Assembly: GCA_036023115.1 (NCBI GenBank)
Contig: JAYKKT010000086.1
Span: forward strand, 11,857,501 to 11,921,500
Source: Brasenia schreberi
Lineage: Eukaryota; Streptophyta; Magnoliopsida; Nymphaeales; Cabombaceae
DNA: 64,000 nucleotides
Direction: 5' to 3'
In this document: piece after piece, positions 46,400 to 56,965 of the stretch
Position numbering within the stretch: position 1 is the first letter of the stretch
How the letters are laid out: every line of letters starts with the position of its first letter
The notes under the pieces: generated by a model
Told to the model about the DNA's origin: nothing
Database searches by the model: none
The model's input: only the letters and a program-made list of their open reading frames with translations
Position numbers and translations under genes: made by a program

Positions 46400-47807
46400 T
46401 CAGCGAACGGATTGTAATCGACCTTGGAGGCTACGGATTTGGGTGAGATTGGAGGGTGGAGCCATGTCTATGATGGCTCGACACTTAGAGGGGTCGACTT
46501 CTATTCCCCTTTGGCTCACCATAAAGCCTAGAAGCTTCCCTGATTCTACCCCGAACACACATTTTTGAGGGTTTAGCTTTACTTTGTAAAGCCTAAGCCT
46601 TTCGAAAATCTTTTGTAAACATTCGATATGGGTGCATCGGGTTTTGGATTTTGCCAAGAGATCATCTACATACACTTCTACAAGCTCATGAATTTGATCA
46701 TGGAAGATCGTGTTCATGGCTCGTTGGTATGTTGCGCCGGCATTTTTCAAACCAAAGGGCATGACTGTATAGCAGTACGTGCCCCATGGGGTTGTGAAGG
46801 CGGTCTTACCCTGATCTCGTGGACTTAGTTTGATTTGATTATAGCCTGAAAAGCCGTCCATGAATGAAAACATTTCATGATTTGCAGTACTATCGACTAT
46901 CAAATCTATGTTTGGTAAAGGATAATTATCCTTTGGAGTGGCTTTATTCAGGTTTCTGAAATCGATGCATATTCGAATTTTCCCATTGGTTTTTCGAACT
47001 ACGACGATATTTGATAACCAATCAGAATACGCAATGGGTTTTATAAATCCGGCTTTTAGCAGATCTTCTAAACCCTTTTTGACTTGCGTGTGTACATTCG
47101 GGTGTATTTTCCTAAGCTTCTGCTTTATGGGTTTTACAACTGCATCTAAGGGAAGACGATGCTCGACAATGCTGGGATCTATGCTCGGCATGTCTTCATA
47201 CGTCCATGCAAACACATCTAAATAGGTTTGTAGAAATACAATGAATGCTAACTTTTCAGTTTCATGCAAGCATGCGCCTATTTTGATAGTTTTGGGATTG
47301 GAATCATCCCCTAGGTTCACCTCTATGAAATCTCCTCCTACTGATTGGGAAGGTCTTTCAAAATCGAGAATTCTATGAAATTCGGGGAGCTCAGAAGTGG
47401 GATCTTCCTCAAGGGGATCCACTTCTGGGCTTTGATCATTCTCGTGGGCTATAGACCCGAGGGAACTTGATGCGTGGTTTTCAAAATGACCTGGTTTTGT
47501 ACTTGGATTTTCAAGTGATTTCGAAATTTTTGGTCTGGCTATGCAGACGACATTTCTTTCGAAATCCTTTTCTTTTGCCAAAGTCCCACCAGGAGCAGCT
47601 ATGTACAAAATCTTTTTGGTATTTTCCAAATTTTCGATTTTTTTGGGTTTTTGTAAAACAAGAACTTTGGGAACTATACAAAGCACTCTTTTTTCGAGTT
47701 TTTGTTTTTCCATTGTTTTTGGTTTTTCTTGTTTTTCGATTTTTTTTTTTATTTTAAGTTTTTCAAATGTTTTTGGTATTTTTAGGAAAAGGGATCTTCC
47801 ATCATAC
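46400..47807 (-). pseudogene. RE5 pol, first part: reverse transcriptase
   Basis: Reverse transcriptase, which copies the RNA genome to DNA. It starts just after acceptor-like ccctttgtag (AG at 47809-47808). A Lys-rich linker of about 100 residues is followed by LPLDAVVKPIKQKLRKIHP, AYSDWLSNIVVVRKTNGK, CIDFRNLNKATPKDNYPLP, FMDGFSGYNQIKL, VMPFGLKNAGATYQRAM and the active site VYVDDLLAKSKT. The frame equals that of gag-pro but is separated from it by TAA at 47833-47831. It ends in TGA at 46402-46400, a CGA codon in RE4. Otherwise the domain looks complete. Confidence 0.95.
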
Positions 47808-47830
47808 CTACAAAGGGAAAACACTACGGG

Positions 47831-48097
47831 TTAGACTCGGAATAGGAGGTCTAAATCGTAGGTCTCTTCTAAGACGGGCTCCGGGGCACCCTTGACCCAG
47901 GTGGTCACAGGAGGTGGCTCCGGCGGTATTCGGGGAGTATAGCCGATCCCATGTCGGCTTGGGTTGGCCCTAGGAAGGATGGGCTCTAGGAGACCCTGGT
48001 TCTGCGCTCCTAGACTCTTGTAGGGCGTGTAGCCCATGTTCAACAACATGTTCCATGACTTTTTGTTTTTTGAAAAAGTTGGATACAAGTCGTGGTC
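47831..48097 (-). pseudogene. RE5 G-patch-like segment after protease
   Basis: An 85-residue continuation of the gag-pro frame after the TAG at 48100-48098. It has FSKNKKSWNMLLNMGYTPY, SLGAQNQGLLEPIL, then PPEPPPVTTWVKGAPEPVL, ending LDLLFRV and TAA. The Gly pattern recalls the G-patch that Tat elements carry between protease and RT, but several canonical glycines are missing. The same segment ends the RE2 and RE3 ORFs, making it one of the few protein regions kept in both lineages. Confidence 0.75.
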
Positions 48098-50701
48098 CTA
48101 GAACATGCTATCGTCCATATTAGGCTCGTATGGCCTCTTGTCCAGGGGCTTTGGAAATAGGGAACGCTTGGGTTTTCCTAAGAGGATTAAAGTCGGGAGG
48201 GGGCCTGCTTTGGGCGGCCCCTTTACACATACAACCTTCCTAGGGTTGTTCAACACGAGCCGAGGTGGCTCAACCATAATTTGCCCCAGGTTAGCCTCAT
48301 GGGCCTGGGAGCTTGATAAACAAGGGGAGTTTATGATCCCCTGAAGCTGTGGGTGACTCTCACCAAGGATCACTATGACCTGGTCCCTAAAAGGGATCTT
48401 AACACACCTGTGGAAGGTGGATGGTACAGCGCATAAACTGTGTATCCAGGGCCTTCCCAGCAACAGGTTGTAATGGGGGTGGATGTCCAAGACATGGAAC
48501 ACCCCCGTGTGTTCGATCCCTCCCGTTTCCATTGGGAGTTCGATGGATCCTAAAGGTCTAGACGCATTCCCATCGTATCCAGTGATAACGATGGGGCTTG
48601 GGTTCACTGAAGTCAAGGTGACTCCGATTTTGTACGCCACATGAAGTGGAAGGATGTTGAGCCCTCCTCCACCATCGACTAGGCACCTGTCCAGAGAGTG
48701 GTTGTTTAGAACCACCTCGATATGCAGGGCCTGGTTATGGGTTTCGTAGGGTCTATCTACATCATCTTCCGAAAAAGTGATGGGCGATTTTGCTCCTAAT
48801 AAAGCCACTTGGGCAGACAAGGATTCCGGACTTATGTTCGAATCAACCTTGGCCCTTTCTAGAATTTTCTCTAATACAAGCCTATGCCTAGGCGAGGTTT
48901 TTATAAGCTCTAGGATAGACATGTGAATAGGAATCTTTGAAAGGTGGTTTTCGAAATCATAAGGATTTAGGATGACTTTGTCCTTATCTGCTTTTGGCAG
49001 ACCACTAGGGATACGTGCTTTTGAGGGGCCAGGCACACTGACCACCTTTTGAGCACCTTGAAGGTGCGGAGGTTGATAGATCATCCCGGATCTAGTGAGT
49101 TCCTCCACGACCAGCCTAGGGTTCGCGCTAAACTTGGCTCTAAGGATGAGCTGAGGAGAACCTTGGATTTTTAAAACTGGTTTTACCGGGGTTTCCACTT
49201 TTGGTGGTCCCCGAATGACGACTTGGGCGGGCCTCTTGTATAGTACAAGGATGGGCGCACAAGTAGGTCGACCAGGTTCTGGCTTTTGCGATAGTTCCTT
49301 GGAAATGGTGAGGGTACATACCTCCTTTCCTTTCCCACTGCCACTGGCGTGTTTGGGAAAGGGTTCCTTGAAGATAGCTTGAGGTGGCTCAGGTTCCGTA
49401 GTGACCTGGAGCCGCCCTTCTGCTATCAAGTTCTCAATTTTATTTAAAAGAGAGAAGCAGCGTTTGGTATCATGGCCTTTGAGGCGATGATCCTTACAAA
49501 ATCGGTTTAAATACCCCCCTTTGGACGTGACTCCTTCGGGGCTTTCAGGGAGTTCTATCATGCCCTGGGCAAGTAAGAGGTCTAGGACCTCCGACACAGG
49601 TTGCCCCAGCGGAGTATACTCCCGTTTTTCAACCGGTTTTTGAAAATTGCGTTCCCTCTTATTTTCTAATTTTTCAAAATTTTTGGAAGTGCCCGCCATG
49701 CCTGGATCTACCCGGACATTGGCGATTTTATGGGGCTTTGCCCCTTTGTCCGTCGTGGGCAGCCCATATGCGATGGGTTTTTCCAAACGGGTTTTTGGAA
49801 CGGCACTTCCTTTCCATAAGTGATCGTATGTCCCTTTACGCAAGTTGGTTTCGAAAAGGGTGGCCTTTTTGATCAACTTATGGAAAGTTGAAATCTCATG
49901 GAGCGAGAGAAGGGTTTTTAACTCGCTTTTGAAATTATCCAGGATGAGCATTACTGCGCATCCTTCGGATATGGGCTCTCGCACTTGGCCCAAAAGTGAC
50001 CTCCATCTTATAATGAAGGCATGTACGTCTTCGTTCATGCCTTGCTTTGTATCCCTTAAGGTATTCAGAGTCGGCGTGACTTCTACGTTGTATGCAAATC
50101 TTTGCATGAAGCAGTTCGCTAACTCTTCAAAAGTAGCGAACTGGCTTAAGTCGTAGGAAGCCAGCCATTTGGCAGCTGTGCCTTTAAGGGATAGAGGGAA
50201 CCAATATACCCATTTTATCGAGTCCTTTTTCTTCTTATGGGCTCGACGTGAGAAAAGCTGCAAGTGAGACCTAGGGTCTCCCATGCCATCATACCGATGG
50301 AAGTTCGGTATTTCATCGTCACTGTCTGTTTCGTAGTCCATAGGAAGGAAGTTAGACAGGGCGTAGCTTCTTTTCTCTTTATTCTGCCCTTTTAGCAACT
50401 GTTGTAGGGCTTTACGGTCCTTTTGTGTGAAGGACTCGTGGTATTGGTTGCCTTCTATTACGGAGGCCTCTTTTTGCTTGCGAGGTTTTTCAGATTTCTT
50501 TTTAGGCCTTTGTTCACCGTTCGATGAACATGAATCGCCTACTTCAGCCTCTTCGCTGAGAGCATCGATTTTGGCCTCAAACTCCCTTCTCAAATCCTCG
50601 ATTTCCTCTAGTTTTATTTTGTTTTTAAAAATCCTCCTAGAGTGAGAACTTGATGCGCATGAGCCTTGGCTCGACACTTCACTTGGATTGGATTTTGACA
50701 T
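48098..50701 (-). CDS. RE5 Gag-protease polyprotein (867 codons, ends at a premature TAG)
   Basis: The longest open frame in the window. ATG at 50701 (MSKSNPSEVSS). Residues about 25-110 are charged and coiled-coil-prone. 131-260 is the Gag core: IPNFHRYDGMGDPRSHLQLF, KWLASYDLSQF, GMNEDVHAFIIRWRSLLGQV. The zinc knuckle Cys402-His405-His410-Cys415 (C-x2-H-x4-H-x4-C) is the Tat variant of CCHC. TRSGMIYQPP lies at 536-545. The aspartic protease is at about 660-755 with LVDGGGGLNILP (Asp676) and YNLLLGRPWIH. The catalytic triad is D-G-G where D-S/T-G is usual. Its product would form particles and cleave the polyprotein. The TAG at 48100-48098 is CAG in RE4. Confidence 0.93.
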   Translation of the reverse strand: MSKSNPSEVSSQGSCASSSHSRRIFKNKIKLEEIEDLRREFEAKIDALSEEAEVGDSCSSNGEQRPKKKSEKPRKQKEASVIEGNQYHESFTQKDRKALQQLLKGQNKEKRSYALSNFLPMDYETDSDDEIPNFHRYDGMGDPRSHLQLFSRRAHKKKKDSIKWVYWFPLSLKGTAAKWLASYDLSQFATFEELANCFMQRFAYNVEVTPTLNTLRDTKQGMNEDVHAFIIRWRSLLGQVREPISEGCAVMLILDNFKSELKTLLSLHEISTFHKLIKKATLFETNLRKGTYDHLWKGSAVPKTRLEKPIAYGLPTTDKGAKPHKIANVRVDPGMAGTSKNFEKLENKRERNFQKPVEKREYTPLGQPVSEVLDLLLAQGMIELPESPEGVTSKGGYLNRFCKDHRLKGHDTKRCFSLLNKIENLIAEGRLQVTTEPEPPQAIFKEPFPKHASGSGKGKEVCTLTISKELSQKPEPGRPTCAPILVLYKRPAQVVIRGPPKVETPVKPVLKIQGSPQLILRAKFSANPRLVVEELTRSGMIYQPPHLQGAQKVVSVPGPSKARIPSGLPKADKDKVILNPYDFENHLSKIPIHMSILELIKTSPRHRLVLEKILERAKVDSNISPESLSAQVALLGAKSPITFSEDDVDRPYETHNQALHIEVVLNNHSLDRCLVDGGGGLNILPLHVAYKIGVTLTSVNPSPIVITGYDGNASRPLGSIELPMETGGIEHTGVFHVLDIHPHYNLLLGRPWIHSLCAVPSTFHRCVKIPFRDQVIVILGESHPQLQGIINSPCLSSSQAHEANLGQIMVEPPRLVLNNPRKVVCVKGPPKAGPLPTLILLGKPKRSLFPKPLDKRPYEPNMDDSMF

Positions 50702-50820
50702 GCTTTTGAAGCTTTTTCAAAATATCCTAAGTACGAGCAAAAGAAAAATAAGTTAAAACAACACCTTTTTAAAATTTTCGCAAGACTTCTACTTACAAAC
50801 TCGATTTTTGAAAGGCTCAG
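50702..50820 (-). other. RE5 leader with acceptor-like site
   Basis: Between the PBS and the gag ATG. On the minus strand a T-rich tract ends in CTCGTACTTAG/GATATT about 28 bases before the ATG, matching RE4's leader in place and sequence. Confidence 0.5.
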
Positions 50821-50838
50821 GTCCCACCGGGCGTGCCA
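50821..50838 (-). other. RE5 primer-binding site
   Basis: Minus-strand TGGCACGCCCGGTGGGAC, five bases inside the 5' LTR; the intervening bases are gagat. Confidence 0.88.
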
Positions 50839-51464
50839 ATCTCTGTAGACGCGCGAAAATCCCCTCCTCTTTGCCTTTTTCAGGGCTCGGAGCGGATCCT
50901 CTCGTGTGTCTAAGGCCTATGTATGCAAACAGGGCGTGCCAGCTAGCTTACCTAAGCTAGCGAAGATATTTTTAACACTGACTTTTAAACGTGGTGACTG
51001 TGAGCAAGCGAGCTCTTGTCGTCACAGACCTTCTTGCACCGATGCGCAAGGGTCGGTCTGTACGCTTTGCAAAAATCGAGTTTTTGGAGAGAAAGTCTAC
51101 GAAGCGGTTCGAGGTGTCTATTTCGGGTCTTTAAAATGCGATTGCATGTTTTAGATCACGTGGATTTGCACGTGCCTAAGTCTTTTCTTTTATCCCTTTT
51201 CGGGCCACCTAGTTTGTGTGTTATGAACACTCCACTACGTGGGCGAATTCGAGCGGGGCTTGCTTTGATGCAATATGCGTCCTACCTCGTGGTATGGCGT
51301 AGATGCAATGCAAACTCACGCTACTCCAAAGGGAAAACCCGAAATGTAAAGACAATACTGAAGGGAAATAACTGAAGGGAAATAACCGAAGGGAAATAAC
51401 CAAAGGGAAATAACCAAAGGGAGATATGTATATAGATTATGTATATGAGCCCTTACTCGGGTCT

Positions 51465-51975
51465 TGCAAATAAGAGTGAAGGCTCAATGTGGGTGCGTGC
51501 TGGAATTGAAAGACTTACGCACACGACATGAAATTAAACCCAAATATAAATTGCAGTATGGCCTTGACTAAGGTCTTGGGAGTAAGAGTGAAGGCTCAAT
51601 GTATGTGAGAGTGCTTGAATTGAAGTACTACACACACGACATAAATGAAACCCAAATATAACTGCAATAAGGCCTTTACTAAGGTCTTCGGAGTAAGAGC
51701 GAAGGCTCAATGTGTGTGAAAGTGCTTGAATTGAAAGACTTACTCACACGACATGAAATGAAACCCAAATAGTATAGGTCGGCCCTTACTTGGGTCTTTC
51801 AAATAAGAGCGAAAGCTCAATGTGTGTGAGAGTGCTTGAATTGAAAGACTTACTCACACGACATGAAATGAAACCCAAATAGTATAGGTCGGCCCTTACT
51901 TGGGTCTTTCAAATAAGAGCGAAAGCTCAATGTGTGTATGAGAGTGCTTGAATTGAAAGACAACGCACCCAACTT
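51465..51975 (-). repeat. Tandem subrepeats of RE5 5' LTR (about five units)
   Basis: Same unit order as 40170-40680, with only scattered substitutions, so the array copied faithfully at the last transposition. Confidence 0.88.
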
Positions 51976-52195
51976 AAGCAAAACCCTTCGAAAATGAAAG
52001 TATATATACTTATGTATTAGGGGCTGATTAGGCCTGTGTGTGTTCAAAATCGTGCACAACTAAGAGAGTGCACGTGTGTGGGTGTGCCAAGCCACGTTAT
52101 TACAAGCGGGGGGAGACTATGCTCCGTTATTACAACCCCGTATCAAATTGAATCTCAAGCAAGTATACAACTAAAGACCGAGTTTAGGCACTTAC

Positions 52196-52250
52196 GAGTA
52201 GCTGGTCCGTAGAGGCCTTGCTTGAGCGTGGGCTTGGCCTTCGCCTTGGG
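52196..52250 (-). other. Putative 55-nt LTR micro-exon, RE5 5' LTR
   Basis: Minus strand; entered at TTTGCAG/CCCAAGG and left at ACTC/GTAAGTGCC. Upstream donor at 52677 gives a possible first intron of 427 nt. This is the copy most likely to have been expressed recently. Confidence 0.5.
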
Positions 52251-52915
52251 CTGCAAACGGGAGCTCCGCAAGGATGGGTGACCAAGGGTGCTGGCCGGCT
52301 GCAAGTGGGGCGCGGGATAGGCGCCTCGAAGGTGGCCGGTTGCAAGTGGGTGTCGCCTTGATGTGGGCGATTAAAGGGCTGGGCCAAATAAGTGTGTAGG
52401 GTCACGAATGGGGAGTATGGAGTGTTAGGGAATATGGACCTAAGGAGAGTTTAGGGGAAGGCCGAATGGGAGTCTTAGGGGAAGGCCGAATGGGAGTCTT
52501 AGGGGAATGTGGTGGTAGCGGGCTGCTAGGATGACTAGGTTCGGCTGAGTGAGAAGGGTGGCAGCAAAGACGAATGGCTGGTGGTAGGATGTTGTGGTAG
52601 GGTGTTGTGATAGGGTTTAGGTGGCTGAGAGTGGAGAGGGAGTAGAGAAGGAGCTAGGTAGAGTGGGGGGTACTTACCGAATGGGGAGAAGGTGGTACCC
52701 GGCTGGGAGGAAGATAGGCAGGCTGTGAAGCTCGGCCGGGAGACGGTGGAGATAGCGGTGCAAGCGGTGGTGGGATGGAGGGATGGTGGTGGTGCAGGCA
52801 GCGCAGGTGGAGCAGCTGGGGCAGATTCGGCTGGGTGTGGAAATGGGGGAAAGAGAGGGCCCGGCTGGGATTGGTGAGGGCTGCTAGCTTGCAAAACTCG
52901 CCCCCAAGGGGGGGG

Positions 52916-52923
52916 TTTAAATA
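52916..52923 (-). promoter_or_regulatory. TATA box of the RE5 5' LTR
   Basis: Minus-strand ccctatttaaacccc; TATTTAAA is followed at once by a C-run and GGGGGCGAGTTTT that can pair with it. The position matches the TATA boxes of all related LTRs. Confidence 0.65.
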
Positions 52924-55900
52924 GGGATGGGTAGGTCGGTTAGGGCTGGGCTTGGGGTAGTGGTTAGGTGGTTTAGGTAGGGTGGTATGTAGATAAGGTG
53001 GGCTGGAAAGGGTTGGGCCAGATATTTTGAAAACTAGGGGTTTGGGTAGATGGTGGGCTAGGGGTGGTTTAGGGGTTTAGGGCTAGGTTAGGTGGTTGGG
53101 TTTTAGGGTGAGGTTTAGTGAGCTAGGTTAGGTGATTAGGCTAGGTTTAGGCTAGGATTAGGGAAATTAACCTAGGTTTAGGGAAGGATTAGGGAAGTGG
53201 GCTAGGTGATTAGGTTGGGATTAGGCCGGGATTAGGGAAGTGGGTTAGGTGATTAGGCTCAGATTAGGATGGGATTAGGGTAGAAGGCTAGGATTAGGTG
53301 TTTTTGGTTAGGTTTAGGTGAAGGAGCTCCCTTTGCATGGCCCATAGACCTTAACCATATCATGTTGGTGCAGCCCTAGGTTAGGTTTTGGCTAATTACA
53401 AGCTTAAACCCACTCAATTAGGCTAACCCACATGATTAACCCCAAACTTGACACACAAGTCAAGCTTAATTACAACCCTCTTGATATTTTCCATCCCCAC
53501 TCTCTCTCATGCCCATGATCCCACGTGAATTTCAAGTGGGCCCCACCTCCATTTATGAGAAGGTGATGTGGGCCATGGATATGGATATTGGATTGGATCT
53601 CTGGATCCAAATCCAAGTCCACATATGGGTTTGGATTGGGATCTGGATATATATGGTCCAGATCCAATCCAAACTGAACTCTGACTCCTTCGAGCTGGGT
53701 TCGAAACGGATGATTCGTGCGGGGCCTGACAGCATCAGTACTCCGTCTGCGTTGGGACTTCGCCAACATGGTCGTCCGCCTCCGTTTCTGCCTTCCGGAG
53801 ATGACTTCAAATGATATTTTGATAAGAACAGGGTCTTGGACGTTCGAGATCCTGGGGGTGTGAATCAGATACAAGAGTTGTTGTGCCGGGCTTGACATGT
53901 GCTCCAGTTCCGGGCTCTTCTTAGCTCTCCTGGTCCTGTCTTGATCGGGCCAAGCCGCTTTGGGGTTTCAAAAACGTGTTTTAAAAGGTTTTCTAAAGCT
54001 ATATTATATATTTTTGAAATACAGAGTTTAAAACATATATACAGGGTTGTCTGGAAGGCTCCTGGGTTTCCAGACTCAAAATAGCCCTTTGGGGCTGCTT
54101 GTATAAAACCAGGTTTGTTTAAGAAATTCGTGGGATTTCGGGGTGTTTACAGCAGCCCCAAAGGGCCATTTTGAGTCTGGAAACCCAGGAGCCTTCCAGA
54201 CAATCCTGTATATATGTTTTAAACTTTATATTTTAAAAATACATGATATGGCTTTTGAAAACCTTTTAAAACACGTTTTTGAAACCCCGAAGCAGCTTGG
54301 CCTAATCCAGATAGGGCCAAGAAAGCTAAGGAGAGCCCAAAACCGGAGCACATGTCAAGCCCGGCACAGCAACTCTCGTATCAAATCCACACCCCCAGGA
54401 TCTCGAATGTCCAAGACCCTGTTATCATCGAAACATTGTTTGAAGTCATCTTCGGAAGGCGAAAACAGAGACGAACGATCATGTTGGCGAAGACCCAACA
54501 CAGACGGAGCACTGATGCTGTCAGGCCCCACACAAACCATTCGTTTCGAACACAGCTCGAAGGAGTCAAAGTTTAGTTTGGAATCGGATCTGGACCATAT
54601 ATATCCAGATCCTAATCCAAACCCATGTATGGACTTGGATTTGGATTTGGATTCAAAAATCCAATCCAATATCCATATCCATGGCCCACATCACCTTCTC
54701 ATAAATAGAGGTGGGGCCCACTTGAATTTCACGTGGGATTATGGGCATGAGAGAGAGTGGGGGTGGATAAGATCAAGTGTGTGTTGTAATTAAGCTTGAC
54801 TTGTGTGTCAAGTTTGGGGTTAATCATGTGGGTTAGCCTAATTAAGTGGGTTTAAGCTTGTAATTAGCCAAAACCTAACCTAGGGCTGCACCAACATGAT
54901 GTGGTTAAGGTCCATGGGCCATGCGAAGGGAGCTCCTTCACCTAAACCTAACCAAAAACACCTAATCCTAGCCTTCTACCCTAATCCCATCCTAATCTGA
55001 GCCTAATCACCTAACCCACTTCCCTAATCCCGGCCTAATCCCAACCTAATCACCTAACCCACTTCCCTAATCCTTTCCTAAACCTATGTTAATTTCTCTA
55101 CACCTAGCCTAATCCTAGCCTAATCACCTAACCTACCTCACTAAACGTCACCCTAAAACCAACCCACCTAGCTAAACCCTAAACCTCTAAACCACCCCTA
55201 GCCCACAACCTACCCAAACCACTTGTATTTGAAATATCTGGCCCTACCCTTTCTAGCCCACCTTATCACCATACCACCCTACCTAAACCACCTAACCACT
55301 ACCCCAAAACCAGCCCTAACAGACCTAGCCCAGCCCTATATAAACCCCCCCTTTGGGGGCGGGTTTTCCCAGCTAGAAGCTCCACCTTCCACCAGCCGGG
55401 TCCTCCCCTCTCCAGCCCAACCGACTCCCAGCCTTGCTCCACTCACCCCACAACCCGCCACTACCTGCACCACTACCTCCCAACCGAGCACGACCACCAC
55501 CATCACCCGGCTGAACTCCATCCTGAGCATCCCAACCACCTGGCTGCTCCCCTTCCATCCGCCACCACCTCTTCACTCGGTAAGTACCCTACATTCCACC
55601 TTACTCCTTCTTCACTCCCTCTCCACTCTCAGCCACCTAATCCACTACCATATCACCCTAACACCAGCCATTCCACTTGCTGCCACCAGTCCACTCGGCC
55701 AGGCCCGTAACTACCCGCCACCACCTAGACACCTTAGCTCCATTCGGCCACCCTATCGGACTCCCTAAGACCTGACCATATCACCCCACTACACCCACTA
55801 CACCCACTACCACCTGACCCCATCTCCTAGCTAGTTCCCTTCCCTTACACCACTCCTAGCCACCCTAGCAGCCGCCACCACCAAACTCCCCTAGTCGGCC

Positions 55901-56165
55901 ACTCCAACCGACTGTCGCCTCTTCACTCGGCCAGCAACCCGCCAACCTTAGGTGCCCCATTAGACCTTCCTTTAAGCTTCCCCTTAGTGCCATACTCCCC
56001 AAACACTACACTCTCCCTAGTGACCTTACCTAGCCCCTTTAATCCCACACGTCAAGGCAGCACCCTTGCTAGCAGTCGGCTACCTTCAAGGCGCCCTTCC
56101 CGCGCGCCCAAGGCACCCGGCCAGCACCCCTTTGTCGTTCAACTCCGCGGAGCTCCCTCTTGCAG

Positions 56166-56220
56166 CCCAAGGCGAAGGCCAAGCCCACTCTCAAGCAAGG
56201 CTTCTTCGGACCAGCTATTA
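56166..56220 (+). other. Putative 55-nt LTR micro-exon, sL-c
   Basis: Acceptor ctccctcttgcag ends at 56165 and donor GTAAGTGCC begins at 56221. This LTR has the best first donor as well (CTCG/GTAAGTACC, GT at 55580), giving a possible 586-nt intron. Confidence 0.5.
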
Positions 56221-56457
56221 GTAAGTGCCTAACTCGGTCCTTAGTTGTATACCTGCTTAAGATTCAATTCGATACGGGATTGTAATAACGGAGCGTAGTC
56301 TCCCCCCGCTTGTAATAACGTGGCTTGGCACATCCACACACGTGCACTCTCTTAGTTGTGCACGATCTTGAACACACCCGGGCCTAATCAACCCCTAATA
56401 CATAGGTGTAGATATATACTTTAATTTTCGTAGGGTTTTGCTTAAGTTGGGTGTGTT

Positions 56458-56965
56458 GTCTTTCAATTCAAGCACTCACACACATTGAGCCTTCGCTCTT
56501 ATTAGAAAGACCCAAGTAAGGGCCGACCTATACTATTTGGGTTTTCATTTCATGTCGTGTGTGTAAGTCTTTCAATTCAAGCACTCACACACATTGAGCC
56601 TTCGCTCTTATTTGAAAGACCCAAGTAAGGGCCGCGTTATAATATTTGGGTTTAATTTCATGTTGTGTGTGTAGTACTTCAATTCAAGCACTCACACACA
56701 TTGAACTTTCGCTCTTATTCCCAAGACCTTAATCAAGGCCATACTGCAAGTTATATTTGGGTTTAATTTCATGTCGTGTGCGTAGTACTTCAATTCAAGC
56801 ACCACACACATTGAGCTTTCGCTCTTATTCCCAAGACCTTAATCAAGGCCATACTGCAAGTTATATTTGGGTTTAATTTCATGTCGTGTGTGTAAGTCTT
56901 TCAATTCAAGCATGCACCCACATTGAGCCTTCGCTCTTATTTGCAAGACCCGAGTAAGGGCCCAT
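56458..56965 (+). repeat. Tandem subrepeats of sL-c (about five units)
   Basis: Starts at about 56458, 56566, 56673, 56785 and 56895. The third and fourth units share cccaagaccttaatcaaggccatactgc in near-identical form, indicating a local duplication. Confidence 0.87.

Larger units (their letters stand above)
39549..54151 (-). mobile_element. RE5: complete, youngest Tat-lineage retrotransposon
   Basis: 14,603 bp, minus strand. 5' LTR 50844-54151, PBS 50821-50838, gag-pro 48098-50701, pol about 44029-47830, PPT 42858-42872, 3' LTR 39549-42857. GCAGC duplicates at 39544-39548 and 54152-54156. The two LTRs are the same length within one base and look nearly identical over most of their span. 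No further insertion lies in it. It is still not intact: stops at 48100, 46402 and 44585 and frameshifts in the integrase. Confidence 0.97.
50844..54151 (-). repeat. RE5 5' LTR (right), the promoter LTR
   Basis: 3308 bp. On the minus strand: TATTTAAA 52923-52916, directly followed by a C-run/GGGGGCG hairpin; donor CGGTAAGTACC (GT at 52677-52676); acceptor CCGTTTGCAG; 55-nt segment 52250-52196; donor CTCGTAAGTGCC (G at 52195); subrepeats 51975-51465. Against the left LTR I see about six differences in the first 190 bases and far fewer in most later stretches (by eye, not computed). Confidence 0.96.

Noticed and set aside
54143..54793. A 216-residue open frame at the RE5 / sL-c border
   Set aside because: It starts in the last bases of the RE5 LTR and crosses the insertion junction, so it is an accidental fusion of two LTR sequences.
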